A DNA stretch of 21,874 nucleotides from Gracilaria vermiculophylla (Eukaryota; Rhodophyta; Florideophyceae; Gracilariales; Gracilariaceae): NCBI GenBank assembly GCA_019155205.2, contig JAHNZQ020000172.1:790094-811967 (forward strand). Direction: 5' to 3'. A program made the position numbers and the translations under genes. Shown here piece by piece: positions 1 through 9,402 of the stretch; positions within the stretch are counted from its first letter, which is position 1; each line of letters begins with the position of its first letter. The notes under the pieces were generated by a model. The model saw nothing but the letters and a program-made list of their open reading frames with translations. It searched no databases and was not told where the DNA came from.

Positions 1-87
1 CAATAGTGACATTGATCATGATAATAAGAACCTCGGCAAGATCCGGGCCGCTATGGATCGTGTTGGTATTAAAAGCACCTACCTTAC

Positions 88-345
88 ATGAAAAAGTATT
101 TATTGCCGGACTCTGGTGCAAGAACTCATGTGACACTTGATATTGACTCTCGGAAACGCTTAACATCTTTTTTGGTCAGCATTTCCATAGGAGGCGATTT
201 AATCGTCACCGCAGTTTTATGAGGCACACAAAAATTTTAGTGGAACTAAGGAGATAAACGAATAACCGCCGTTCTCTCTCAGACACTCAGAGCACCAGGT
301 ATATTGCAGGAATTCGTTTTTTGGTTCAGCCTTTACATCGCATGA
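88..345 (+). pseudogene. Copia protease domain, degenerate
   Basis: Reading from the ATG at 88 gives LLPDSGARTHVT, which carries the retropepsin D-S/T-G-A active site (Asp-Ser-Gly-Ala at 109-120) followed by the His usual in Copia proteases. The frame stops at TGA 220-222. The same frame resumes as TLRAPGILQEF at 283-315, which fits the Copia protease C-terminal 'vPGi..NL' segment. In the family this enzyme cleaves the Gag-Pol polyprotein inside the virus-like particle. The bases before 88 (1-87) read as linker in another frame. No functional product is expected. I am fairly sure of the family because two separate motifs share one frame at the right spacing. Confidence 0.72.
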
Positions 346-1276
346 TCTTGGAGTACTTCTATGGCCTAGATTTGCACGCGTCAGACACCTAAAAATTAGT
401 ATTCGTATTATTGGATATTCTTCAAAAACAAGAGATGGTTTGTACTGTATTGGAAGGAATTCCATCTCCGATGCTCTATGAGCTACAGACAATTTGAGTA
501 ATTACGCAGCATTGGCAACGCTTATCAAGATCCATAGTGAACCAGGAAAACGAAGTGTAGATATTTGCAGCAAAGCCAAGCCAATTACGGACAATGGCTT
601 GTAATATGTTTATGCGGGATCTCAGCTACACTAAGATCAGCTATTTCATTCAATCGACCGAAACAGCGTCACACGACCAGGACATCGCCACACGGCACTA
701 TAATGTAAACTGCTCGCCGTAAAAATTTCAATAAAAATACTAATTGGTAAATTTAGCCCAGGAGCGAGCTATTCATCTTTATTTTGATGAGACTTTCGTC
801 GTGGGATCTGGAAAAGTTTCTAAAACGTTTTGGTAATGCCTCCGGACGCGACGCGCTTGAGGGCATCTTTGTGATTCGTCGTGATGGCATTTTTACAAAA
901 CTGGGCGACCACACTAGGTACTGTAGTAAAGTATTTGTACTGTACAGAAGTCCCAGATTGCAATCCAGCGTAGTCAGAGTATTGAAAGAACGTCTTGCAG
1001 TCAGTGCTTTACCGACACTAATTTCACCTTAGTTGAGCTCTGAGTCTTTTCCGCCTTGGAGATTGTCATCCTTCTCGTGAATGTATTCGGAACATTTCAA
1101 ATCAATCATTCGACTTGCATTACAGAAGAGTAGTGTCCATGCCATTGTTTGGACCAAATGCTATAACGTACAGTTGTTTACCAATTCTTACTTTTATACA
1201 TCGCCCAATTCTAGGAGTGTACACGCTCTTGCACCTTTCTTTCTTTATTACTGAATTTCGATCTATTTTGGTTTTC

Positions 1277-1351
1277 TCTATATTTTCTGGATTGTGGCCT
1301 TCTTTGGTGTTCTTCTTTGTCACCATAGATGACTTCTCCATGATATCTGAG
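1277..1351 (+). pseudogene. Probable Copia integrase core fragment
   Basis: One frame contains GLWPSLVFFFVTIDDFS, which resembles the start of the Copia integrase catalytic core: 'GPLPPSLGG..FFVTFIDDFSR', where the second Asp of IDD lies near the active site. Here the IDDF codons lie at 1325-1336. One residue seems lost between VT and IDDF. Upstream sequence in the frame is hydrophobic and not informative. Downstream I cannot follow the core to its second Asp and Glu, and the distance to the next recognisable integrase piece (2030) is about 700 bases rather than the 400 or so expected. The position between protease and integrase C-terminal part supports the call, but a chance match is possible. 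Confidence 0.42.
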
Positions 1352-2029
1352 ACTCCTCAGGTTTATCCAGTCGCACCTGCAGGGATGTACCAGCCTAGTC
1401 AGTGTCAGGAGGTTCTATCCACTTAGGCTGCCTCCCGACGAGAGTGCGGTCTTGGATGCCTTAAGAAACAACCTATATTAGGTTTTGCTCTACAGGAACG
1501 TTGGACTGGGTTACGTTGACGTAGAGAAAAATATCAAATCAATTCTTCCAAAAGGTGTAATACTAATGAGGAAAAAGTCTGATCAAGTATTAATATGAAT
1601 GGTAGAAAAGCGCAGAAGGTAGCTGGTACATTTTTGGGTCGCTGCTTTGCTCTTCAAAATATTGATTATTTAAAAGGACGTTTCAACAGTAAAAAGCTTA
1701 TCTTTAAATATATGACTGCTTCTTAGCCATTATCAAGGCTCTATTCAGGTGCACGTAAGCGTTTTTATTGCAATATAAAAGGACGCTTTTGGATAATCCT
1801 CCTCAGTTCAAGCCTAAAATCGAACGAAAAACACAACACCAAATCTTTTAATCACATATAGATGGAATAGAAAAACATTTCACAGCCAAAAAGGCCTTTG
1901 GAGAAGAAGAAATTAAAGTACCTGAAGTCATTCCAGAGATTTCCATGCATCCCAGCTTTTAATTAAATCTTTAGAGGTCGATATGGGGTGCTACATTGTG
2001 CCACACGAGGCTCTTTGTAGCAGACCAAA

Positions 2030-2164
2030 CTCCCAATCTTGTGTTGGCCTGAATCTTTAATGCATATATTCAGCTTGGTAAATGCCATTGCTCACTCTTC
2101 AAGAGGACATATAATTTTTCAAAGTCTTTTTGACATCTCTCCTAATTATGTGAAGAATAAAAGA
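2030..2164 (+). pseudogene. Copia integrase C-terminal part, degenerate
   Basis: Frame 2 reads LP-x3-WPESLMHIFSLVNAI and then a Ser-Arg-Gly turn, FQSLFDISPNY. This fits the Copia segment that follows the catalytic Glu, 'LP..LWaEA...AvYLiNR.P......TPye..fg.kPn'. The conserved Trp (2045-2047), Pro-Glu and Asn-Tyr before the next domain are visible. There is no stop within the segment. Just upstream (1985-2029) the frame gives a plausible but shifted 'ATLCHTRLFVAD'. The piece lies about 500 bases before the reverse transcriptase start, a normal linker length. Not functional. Confidence 0.62.
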
Positions 2165-2678
2165 CGATGTGAATGTAAATAAATGGCCATGACTGGTGAT
2201 CTTAGGGCAACAAGAAAGCTTGACTTGCAATCAGCTGCCAACTATTGTCTCTATTGAAGGGACGGGTGTAGACGGTACTTATTACCGATAGTTTCTCCAA
2301 GAAAAAGCACATGAAATTCGATAAATCTATGCTTTCTGGACAATAGAACTTACCGCAGTCGATTTCTGACCTCTTGAGCCAAGAAACCCATGGACCAAAC
2401 TAGTAATTCAGCATTGGGAATGTGGGAATACCCCATAAGGGACGAAACGTGAATGTCAGAAATGACAATAATGACACAAAATATGATCCACCAGCGCAAA
2501 GTAAGCCATTGAATTTTGAGGAACAGAAGTACCCTGATGAGGATAGAGAATCCAAGATCTGCAACTTCAGTTGCTCTTTATGAGCTCAAATCAATATGGG
2601 AGATGACATAAACTGAAGTAAGCACTGCAGTCGCCATAGACAAAATATCAGACAGAATCAACTCATTAATAATTCGGT

Positions 2679-3383
2679 ACTGAAAGGGATAATAGAACCT
2701 ATGAAGACACAAATCTATCCTTAGGTGTGTGACGGTTACCAAAAGAAAATGTCTTACGACGTGAACGGGATAAACATGGACGTTCTGCGTGCTTTATAGA
2801 GTGCTTTGTAGCTCATGAAAACTTTCTAACGACTGATAATTCTTCAAACTACTACTCATTATTTTTTTACATATTATCTTTTCTTATTTTAACTAGCTAA
2901 CATTCAGTTTACATCAAAACTGGGTACGATATCACATTGACATCCAGGCTGCCTTTCTCCACGCTCCATTGCCTTTTAGACTGAAAATTTGGATATTGTT
3001 TGCCAGGTATTTTCCACAAACCTAAAGCTCGTAAACGCGTAGTGAAACTGCTGGAGTCACTTTACAGAATGCGTCAAGCTTTTCAGCTTTAATTTCGATA
3101 TCCATCTCTCTATCTCAAATTTCAAGTATCCCAGCAATTGAAATCTTGCGAGTGTATTTTTTTACGCACTATGTGCACCGGTCCGGATTTTGTACTGGTT
3201 TGCGTGAACGATATTGTTTTTCTGAGAGAGAGCAATGCGGAACAGAAGGCGAAAAGAAAACTCGAATCCCAATTCAAATTTATTGACCTTGTCCGAGCAG
3301 ATATTTACCTTGAATTTTCCATTTCCACCTATATGAAAACGGGTTTGTGTTACATCATCGACCTCACGTGGAAAAGAGTTTGA
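2679..3383 (+). pseudogene. Copia reverse transcriptase (RVT_2), frameshifted
   Basis: Three pieces make one Copia-type reverse transcriptase. From 2679 the frame reads up to RERDKHGRS and FVAHENF, the family's 'kwv.k.K.d..G...ryKARLVAkGf'. A shift near 2930 gives HIDIQAAFLHAPL (2933-2971), which includes the first catalytic Asp (2939-2941). A shift back near 3000 gives LPGIFHKP, then VVKLLESLYRMRQA (the 'KLlKSLYGLkQApR' motif), a TAA at 3090-3092, and DFVLVCVNDIVF. The last is the YVDD catalytic box changed to CVND: Tyr to Cys and Asp to Asn. The end, KRKLESQFKF, fits the 'L...F.mkdlG' helix. The enzyme would have made cDNA from the element's RNA. It is dead by frame, stops and catalytic residue. 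Confidence 0.8.
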
Positions 3384-3594
3384 ATGGTGCAAAAATTAAA
3401 ACATCAAAATTTCATAAGCATCCACTGCCATTGCGTCACGTTCTGTAAAAGTCTCGAATTTAACAAACTCTTGCTGACCAGCAAATGATGTGAACCGCTC
3501 CATGCTGCTCTAATCTACACTCACTTTCGTTCCTCAGCAGAAGTACCCAACCATAAATTTCAGCTGCTAAATCAATGCTAGAAAAGTTCTGTTC

Positions 3595-3945
3595 TAACCC
3601 AGTTTCATGAGATACACCAAGGGCACAAAACTTATTGGCCTCATCAATTAGAATTCGTAATCTATTTTATCTTTTTACCGCGATGCGGAGTACTATCGAG
3701 ATGACTGCTTTCCGAAGTCAAGAAGTGGTTATCTACTCTATATAAGCAACAGCCCATTTTGCTGAAAGTCGACCACCCAAACTACAGTGGCTTCTTCTGC
3801 ACCAGAAGCACAATTTGGTACATTTGCCGAATGTGTTAAGAAACCTCTCCGGATTCAGAAAACATTTCAAAAACTCAATATTTCTCATAACGCACCGACG
3901 AAGCGTTCTTTTTTCCTGCATAGGTTAGTTTGTATCATTTTGTAA
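3595..3945 (+). pseudogene. Copia RNase H, degenerate and truncated
   Basis: A single frame (codons starting 3607) reads MRYTKGTKLIGLI, the Copia 'vLRYLkGT...gl.y' segment, two stops, then FYRDAEYYRDD (family 'g.sDADwAgd'), KSRSGYLLYISNSPFC, a TGA at 3763-3765 where Copia has Trp, and TTVASSAPEAQFGTFAEC, which is 'tvalSstEAEy.alsea' with the catalytic Glu kept. It ends in QKTFQKLNISHNAPT, the '..L.eL......i..Dn' region, and loses similarity near 3930. The final RNase H Asp and the element's tail are missing. The Gypsy LTR begins at 3960. I could not find the missing tail at 9769 on the other side of the Gypsy. Confidence 0.78.
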
Positions 3946-3959
3946 TGTGTACTAAAAAA

Positions 3960-4311
3960 TGTAACGAACCCAGCCATATACCCTAGCAATTCAAGCGAGT
4001 CGCGCTTCAAACTGCAATCCTTGTCGGTGCACGTGGCAACGCGGCGCACAAGAACATTGCAGTTTGTCAGCACGACGCTTGGTTCAAGCCACTGCGCAAC
4101 ATTGCGTCGTGTGCTTCAAGCACTTCAAGCACGCATCGAACAGTTCAAGCGCACGACGACATAGCGCCGTGCGCTACGAACATACAAGTAGATAAAGTAG
4201 AAGATAAGACGCTTAACGTCTAGTTTTAAGAATCACTATAAAAGAAAGCCATAACCACCCTGAAGAAGAGCGTGGACCTGGCCAGACATCTTCCAACTCT
4301 CCTGTGTTACA
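3960..4311 (+). repeat. 5' LTR of the Gypsy element
   Basis: It matches 9417-9768 over the whole 352 bp with about 19 mismatches and no gap by eye (~94.6% identity). It starts TGTAACGA and ends TGTTACA, giving perfect 6-bp inverted ends. It contains a TATA box at 277 bases in, five exact copies of TTCAAGC (3990, 4083, 4115, 4124, 4144) and a near-palindrome GACGCTTAACGTC around 4208-4220. It would hold the promoter and transcript start. Confidence 0.95.
4237..4243 (+). promoter_or_regulatory. TATA box in 5' LTR
   Basis: TATAAAA lies 277 bases from the LTR start and 68 bases before its end, and is conserved at the same place in the 3' LTR. The position suits a U3 core promoter with a short R-U5. 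Confidence 0.6.
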
Positions 4312-4313
4312 TT

Positions 4314-4321
4314 TGGTAGCA
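4314..4321 (+). other. Candidate primer-binding site (initiator tRNA-Met type)
   Basis: Two bases after the 5' LTR the sequence reads TGGTAGCA. Many initiator tRNA-Met end in TGCTACCA, which pairs with this. Only these eight bases fit; the next run (ATTTTTTTACG) does not, so the site is short or has decayed. Confidence 0.5.
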
Positions 4322-4390
4322 TTTTTTTACGATCCTCCGGCTGGATCCTCCCTCCCTCCTTCCATTCTTCCCCCTTTTCCCCCGCGTTTT

Positions 4391-5893
4391 ATGAGCTCTA
4401 ATGATCCCCATTTGCGGACAATATCTGCTACGTCTAGTTCGAGTCGTCCACCACGTCGTTCAACCCCGCCGGCCGGACACGAACGAGATGGACCACGCAC
4501 CCGATCTGTGACAGCCGCGGCGATTGCTGCTTCAAATGCAGCGGCCCCTGCTGAAATGGAACCGGCAGTGGTCGACTATGTAGAGGCTGGCCAACACCAA
4601 CGCTCGCCCTCTCAGGAGAGTGCTCCCCTCCCGCGCTCCCAGCCCCGACTGGTGCATGAGGTCGAGCATGGGTCAGGGTCGAGGGACTCAATCCCATTCG
4701 GTACGATCCTTCGCTCTCTGCGCAGCCAACAAAATGCCATGGAGGCACTGGCTGTACAGATGCGACACTGGGAGACACGGAGGCCGGGGCAAATAGAGAC
4801 TCTCGAACGTCGTTTCGAAGCTTTCGAGTCCTACGCGGTACCCCAAAACCGCACATATCCGCTCCCCACCACCACAACCGTGGTGGCCCTCGACGTGCTT
4901 CAGTGCAGGAATCAGGAAGAGTCTCCCGTCGAAGCCCACCCGGATGCCCCGGTCTTAAGCCGGGACACCCAAATAGGGCAGAGAGTCGCCGGAGCACATG
5001 CTCAGCCAACAGCAATGGCGGCCGAGCTCTGTGCCCAAGGTAGTCAGCCTACCAGCCGTTCGGATATTGCAAACGCTGTCAAAGCCGCGTGCAATATCAC
5101 ATACGCCGCACGACAGGATGAAAGGTCTTCGGTGTGCGTGAAAGTCTTCATTTCAGGCCTCCGCAAAGTCACATTACTCTTTCCTGCAGTAACGACACCC
5201 CAGGTAGTGCACATGGCGGTCTGCCAACTTCGGAAGGCAGCGCACCGCTGGTACAATCGAGCCAGACGCCATGGAAAAACCTCCACGTCTTTGGAGGCTC
5301 TCGAGGCCGGACTACTGCAGGCCTTTGTCCCTGCAAACGAGCTGGCGGAAGCACGCATGAAACTTATCCAGTTTCGTCTCCACGTCCCCATGGAAGACCA
5401 TCTCAATCGATTCATACACCTCGTTGAGACCTGTGAGACCTCCCTTTCCGAGGCCTATAGCGATCTGCAGTTTTCCCTCCCAACGTCCTACAGATGCAAA
5501 TGATCGGAGCATTAACCAACGGGATCCCCTCCCGATCTGGAACACGCCTTGAACTTTTTTCGTACACTCCATACAGCTGATAAATGGCGCAAAGCGGCTC
5601 CCAGCACTTCTGAGCAGTCTGGCAAATCTCGCCAGAGGAGCAGTCGTAACCACCAAGGGCGTCGCTCCAGCATGAGTTCGACAAACCTCCCCGACCCCGC
5701 CGATATCAATAAGAACGCCAAGGCGGAATCGTGGGGAGCAGTGGAGATGTTCAATGAAGACCACAACCGAATTTATCGGGCTCATGACCGGCATATGCGC
5801 TGTGGGCAACGCTCATGGAGTGATCCGAACCACCCCTGTCGCAAGCGTCTAGTGCATGCCTCGCGTGATAAGCAATCGCGGGCAAAAAACTAG
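4391..5893 (+). pseudogene. gag: Gag capsid/nucleocapsid region
   Basis: The first ~220 residues are low-complexity, rich in Ser, Pro, Arg and Ala (SSSSRPPRR near the start). A retrotransposon Gag domain follows from about residue 226 (5069) to the stop at 5501, with AAHRWYNRARRHG, ALEAGLLQAFVP and the helical QFRLHVPMEDHLNRFIHL segment typical of PF03732. After stops at 5501 and 5513 the frame continues with DLEHALNFFRTLHTADKW, a basic stretch, and near 5792-5840 HMRCGQRSWSDPNHPC, which may be a worn CCHC zinc knuckle (one Cys and the His not kept). The family role is to form the virus-like particle and bind element RNA. The stops truncate it after the capsid domain. The long opposite-strand ORF at 4434-5015 is a shadow. 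Confidence 0.82.
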
Positions 5894-5908
5894 AGCCGCC
5901 ACACATCG

Positions 5909-6379
5909 GTGCAGCTCCCCCCCAATTCTTCTGCTCTCCACACCCCCTCCCCACGAGACATGGCAAATGCATCCCACACCACTATTCCCATCCTTTCAGC
6001 GGTGGGTGTGAACCCCACGGGAGAGATGATGTACGAAGCTACTCTGTATGGCCACAGCGTTGCCTTCCATCTCGACCCTGGCGCTTCTCAAGCCTTCCTC
6101 TCCCCCGCTCCTGCCAAATTGTGTAACCTCCCTTTGCAACCATCGCGCTTCTGCCAAACGGAACTCGAAGACAGCTCCACCACCCCGATTCTGGTAGAAG
6201 CAGTAGCAACTATCTCTATGAAAGATTGCTGCGCATCAATAACAGCGTATGTAATCAAGATGAAGGAGCACAGCAATAACCTACCCTTGACCACGGTAAG
6301 CCGTCAGTGGCTCCGTCAGATACTACCAACCATCGATTGGTCGTCACATTCGCTCTACATCAAGCGCGCCGATGGATAG
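5909..6379 (+). pseudogene. Gypsy aspartic protease with altered active site
   Basis: The region follows a TAG at 5891 in the same frame. VAFHLDPGASQAFLSPAPA corresponds to the retropepsin active-site loop, normally D-S/T-G-A. The Asp is at 6074-6076 but the next residue is Pro (codon CCT) instead of Ser or Thr, one base change away (T to C). Downstream are hydrophobic beta-strand-like segments (VEAVATISMKD, ASITAYVIKM) and WLRQILPTIDWSSHSLYI, the usual end of Gypsy proteases before the reverse transcriptase linker. The protein would cut Gag-Pol during particle maturation. The Pro substitution should abolish or badly reduce activity, in addition to the flanking stops. Confidence 0.85.
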
Positions 6380-6406
6380 AGCTTTACCATACACCCTCTT
6401 TGCTCC

Positions 6407-7390
6407 ATGTCCCCTAGCCCGCGGTCGAACACGGAATCGGTACCGACGATATCTTTCAAAGGACTCCGTAGATTGGCCAAGAAGCGATCCTGCGAACTGT
6501 ACGCTATTCGACTCAGCCCGGTCTCCTCCGTAAACTGCCATTCGGATGTGACGGAAAAGGTTGACGACTTTCAAGATTATTTTCGGGAGGAGCTCCCCGA
6601 TAGTCTGCCGCCATCTCGCGAGTTCGATTTGGAAATCAACCTTAGGAGCGACGAACCGCCCCCTGTGCGACCCGTGATTCGGCTCTCTGCACATGAACTT
6701 CTCGTCCTCCGCAACACAATGGATGCCCTACTCCGAAAAGGTCTCCTTCGTCCTTCAGCCTCCCCTTAAGAAGCACCCGTCTTCTTCTTGAAAAAGAAAT
6801 CCGGCGAGCTCCGTATGGTCTGCGACTATCGCGGACTCAACCGCATAACCATCGCGCACTCCACTCCACTTCCCCTCATCGATGAAGCTTTAGATCAGGT
6901 GGCGGGCGCGAAGTTCTTCTCTCAGATCGACTTAGTGGGCGCCTACCACCAAATGCGCATCAAGGAGAGTGAGTGCCATAAGACAGCCATAAGGACCCGA
7001 TTTGGATCTTTCGAGTGGCGCGTCCTGTGCTTTGGACTCACCAACGCGCCAGCCGCCTTCTCCCGACTGATTGCATCCGTCCTATGTCACTTGAATGGCC
7101 ACTGTCTTGTACTTTATCTGGATGATGTCCTCGTCTACAGTCGTTCACTGGAGGAACACAAGTTGCATTTGCGTGCCGTCCTCGAGACACTTCGCAAAAA
7201 TCAGCTGTTCGCAAAATTGGGCAAATGTGGTCTTGGTGTTCGCGAAGTGGACTTTCTTCGCTTTAGAATATCTGCTCAGGGCATCGCCACGCAGGATCAT
7301 CTTCTCACTGCAGTTCGTGACTGGCCAACACCCCGGAATATCCGCCATGTGCAGCAGTTTCTGGGCCTCGCCAACTTCTATCGGCGTTTT
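6407..7390 (+). pseudogene. Gypsy reverse transcriptase
   Basis: The N-terminal linker ends in LRNTMDALLRKGLLRPSASP, then a TAA at 6767 in place of the usual Trp, then APVFFLKKKSGELRMVCDYR. Catalytic motifs are kept: the first Asp in FSQIDLVGAYHQMRI (6929-6931) and YLDD in LVLYLDDVLVYS (7115-7126). The family's FG..v.PFGL segment reads VLCFGLTNAPAAFSRLI, complete except that P is C. VREVDFLRFRISAQGI and the thumb/connection QQFLGLANFYRRFVKGYA follow. Apart from the stop, this domain is the best preserved in the element. Its role is cDNA synthesis from the tRNA primer in the cytoplasmic particle. Confidence 0.93.
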
Positions 7391-7459
7391 GTCAAAGGCT
7401 ATGCACACATACTGCGCTCAATCTCGGATCTACTGCGCTCATGCGTTTTCGAATGGGGC

Positions 7460-8077
7460 TCAGAGCAGGCCAATGCCTTCACCATCATTAAGGAGTCTTT
7501 GACATCAGCGCCAGTTCTGGCACACGCGGACGCCTCCAAAGAGTTTGTTTTGGCTACCGACGCTTCCCAATTCGCCGTCGGTGCCACGCTGTCGCAGGCG
7601 GGGCACCCCAACGCATTCTTATCCCACCGCCTCTCACCTACTGAGACCCGGTAGGACACCGGCGATCAGGAACTTCTTGCTGCAATGATTGCACTCCACA
7701 CGTGGAGCCCTTATCTCCACGGACTGCACTTAACGCTCTTGACGGATCATGATCCGATCACGTACCTCCAGACAAAACCCAAGCTGCCCGGTCGCCAGTG
7801 TCGCTGGTTGGACGAGATCCAGGAATTTTCCTTCGACATTAAGCATGTCGCTGGGACCAAGAATGTCGCCCCCGATGCCCTCAGCCGCCGTCCTGACCAC
7901 GAACCACCGCGTCTGTGCGCTCTCATGGCACAGTTCGGCGAACTCCTGAACCGTGTACGGGCTGCGTATGCTGCGGATGCTTTTGCTACAAAACTACTCA
8001 ACTCCGACACTTCTCCCAATAAATCCTCCATGCACCTACCGAACAACTTCAAATTCATTGAGGGAGTCATCTACTGA
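7460..8077 (+). pseudogene. Gypsy RNase H plus linker to integrase
   Basis: The four RNase H acidic residues can be placed: Asp in VLATDASQFAVGATLSQ (7559), Glu in GDQELLA (7670), Asp in LLTDHDPITYL (7745) and Asp in NVAPDALSRR (7874), the last being the family's 'N..ADaLSR' motif. A TAG at 7652 replaces the residue before DTGDQE, where relatives usually have an aromatic. The linker runs on to a TGA at 8075, just before the integrase zinc domain. RNase H removes RNA from the hybrid and generates the polypurine-tract primer at 9403-9416. All active-site residues survive but the reading frame is cut in the middle of the domain. Confidence 0.9.
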
Positions 8078-8098
8078 ACTGGCACTCTCCCAGCACGC

Positions 8099-9388
8099 AT
8101 GTACATCCCCGAAGGGCCATTACGCACGGAGCCAATGCAGCATTTTCATAGACTCGGGCATCTCGGAGCTGATAAGACGTATTGCACAGTTATGCGCCAC
8201 GCGTATTGGCCCCAGATGTACCGGGATATCTTTAATTTCGTGCGCAAATGCCGTTCATGTCAGGTGAACAAGACACCCAACGTGGCTCTGCCATGATGCC
8301 TACAGCCACTTCCGATCCCTCAACGACGTTGGGACATCATCTCCCTCGATTTGCACACGGAACTCCCCCGCATCAGGAACGGCCAGGAATCCATCCTTGT
8401 CATCGTGGACAAACTCTCAAAGCGAGCCCTTTTTATCCCAACCTCCAAGGCCGCATCTGCGCGGGAGACTTTTGGGCTATTCGACACACAATTGTTTTCC
8501 AAGTATGGAACACAAACCACGATGATCTCAGACCGCGACCCCAAGGTCACTTCCCACTTTTGGCGATCCCTCACGCGGCTGTTGCGTATCCGGAACCATA
8601 TCTCGACCGCTGATCACCCTCAGACAGATAGACAGTCCGAAATTATAATCCGGACGCTCTCATCGATGTTACGTTCCTCCATACAAGTAGCGCCAGCCGA
8701 TTGGCACCTCACCTTTCCAACACTGGAGTTTGAATACAACTCCTCCCGTCATGGCAGCACCCGCCTTTCCTCTTTTGAAGTCAGTCTTCGCTCCATTCCG
8801 CACTCGCCGGCCACACGCGCTCTGGACAACACTATAGCGCAGCCTGCAGTCGACTATAATTCTCGGCGCCAGGCGCTCACAGCCCTGGCTCGCGACAACT
8901 TAGCCATTGCAGTCACCCGACAGAAGCATTACGCTGACCGCCACCGCTCCAAGCTACACCTAGAACAGGACGACCTCTTCCTTCTGCGCGCCGCCCGCCT
9001 CACGACAGCGCGACGAGCTACAATTCCACGAAAGTGGCAGCCCTGCTTCATAGGACCCTTTCACGTCCTCAAGAAACGGGGGCCAGTCACGTATCGCCTT
9101 GAGCTCCCGCCAACTAAACGCCGCGTGCACGACGTGTACCACATATCAAAACTGCGCCGCTTTTACGGAGAGCCATCAGGCCCTCTTGATATCGTTATCA
9201 ATAATAACGGCGTCGTAGAACAGGAAGTGAAACGCATTCTGGACAAGCGACGCGCCAATCGGCTCGTCTACTACCTCACGCAGTTCTGCGACAATCGCGA
9301 ATCCGATGACACTTGGCTACCACGCGCGGCGCTTAGGAACTGTTGCGCGAAAGTCACAGAATTCAACCTGCAGCAGAAGCCTCACTGA
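8099..9388 (+). pseudogene. Gypsy integrase with GPF module and chromodomain
   Basis: The HHCC zinc domain is HFHRLGHLG followed by KCRSCQ (Cys at 8249 and 8258). A TGA at 8294 separates it from the catalytic core. Core acids are Asp 8348 (SLDLH), Asp 8531 (ISDRDP) and Glu 8639 (RQSEIII), so the last two are 35 residues apart, the classic D-D35-E. The usual TDGQSE reads TDRQSE (Gly to Arg). Near 9050 GPFHVLKKRGPVTYRLELP and VHDVYHISKLRRF form the GPY/F module. At 9224-9340 EVKRILDKRR, YYLTQF and DDTWLPRAALRNC form a chromodomain, the mark of chromoviruses, which guides insertion to particular chromatin. From 8351 to the final TGA at 9386 the frame is open for 345 codons. Confidence 0.93.
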
Positions 9389-9402
9389 GGACAGATTGTT
9401 CC

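Larger units (their letters stand above)
1..3959 (+). mobile_element. Degenerate Ty1/Copia retrotransposon relic (3' portion of the polyprotein)
   Basis: Five stretches that match Copia pol domains lie on the + strand in the expected order: protease, integrase core, integrase C-terminal part, reverse transcriptase, RNase H. They lie in different frames and are broken by many stops, so no long ORF shows. Protease to RNase H spans about 3.85 kb, somewhat longer than the roughly 3.3 kb usual for Copia pol, so small insertions are likely. The gag and 5' LTR would lie left of the window. The stretches at 346-1276 and 1352-2029 should hold the linker and the rest of the integrase; I see at most a weak pre-integrase-like trace near 612-720 and no readable catalytic aspartate/glutamate motifs there. 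The right end is cut by the Gypsy insertion at 3960. It is a different lineage from the Copia element at the right of the window. Confidence 0.8.
4391..9388 (+). pseudogene. gag-pol: Gypsy gag-pol polyprotein, one frame with eight internal stops
   Basis: From the ATG at 4391 to the TGA at 9386-9388 a single reading frame of 1666 codons (with the stop) can be followed through every Gypsy domain with no frameshift. It is broken only by TGA 5501, TAA 5513, TAG 5891, TAG 6377, TAA 6767, TAG 7652, TGA 8075 and TGA 8294 (first base given). Several stops sit at positions where relatives have a fixed residue, such as the Trp before the reverse transcriptase 'APVFFLKKK' motif. I chose ATG 4391 because it is the first ATG after the LTR in this frame. 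A GTG at 4304 lies inside the LTR and is unlikely. A single gag-pol frame without a gag/pol shift occurs in several chromovirus lineages. No full product can be made. Confidence 0.9.

Noticed and set aside
612..720. Copia pre-integrase HHCC domain (MRDLSYTKIS...)
   Set aside because: Only a faint 'LSY.KI' resemblance; the His and Cys residues cannot be placed.
784..1032. Plus-strand 82-codon ORF as a gene
   Set aside because: It falls in the expected Copia linker/integrase zone but shows no motif on either strand. Not enough to call.
3781..3800. ACTACAGTGGCTTCTTC as another head-repeat start
   Set aside because: Only the first bases match the head; it lies within the Copia RNase H coding relic and no further similarity follows.
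4434..5015. Minus-strand 193-codon ORF opposite gag
   Set aside because: It lies wholly across a well-supported Gag region in GC-rich DNA and shows no family motif. It is a shadow frame.
5501..8296. Stop-codon reassignment in the Gypsy frame
   Set aside because: All three stop codons occur inside the frame, and both Copia elements also have frameshifts and lost catalytic residues. Decay explains this better than an altered genetic code.
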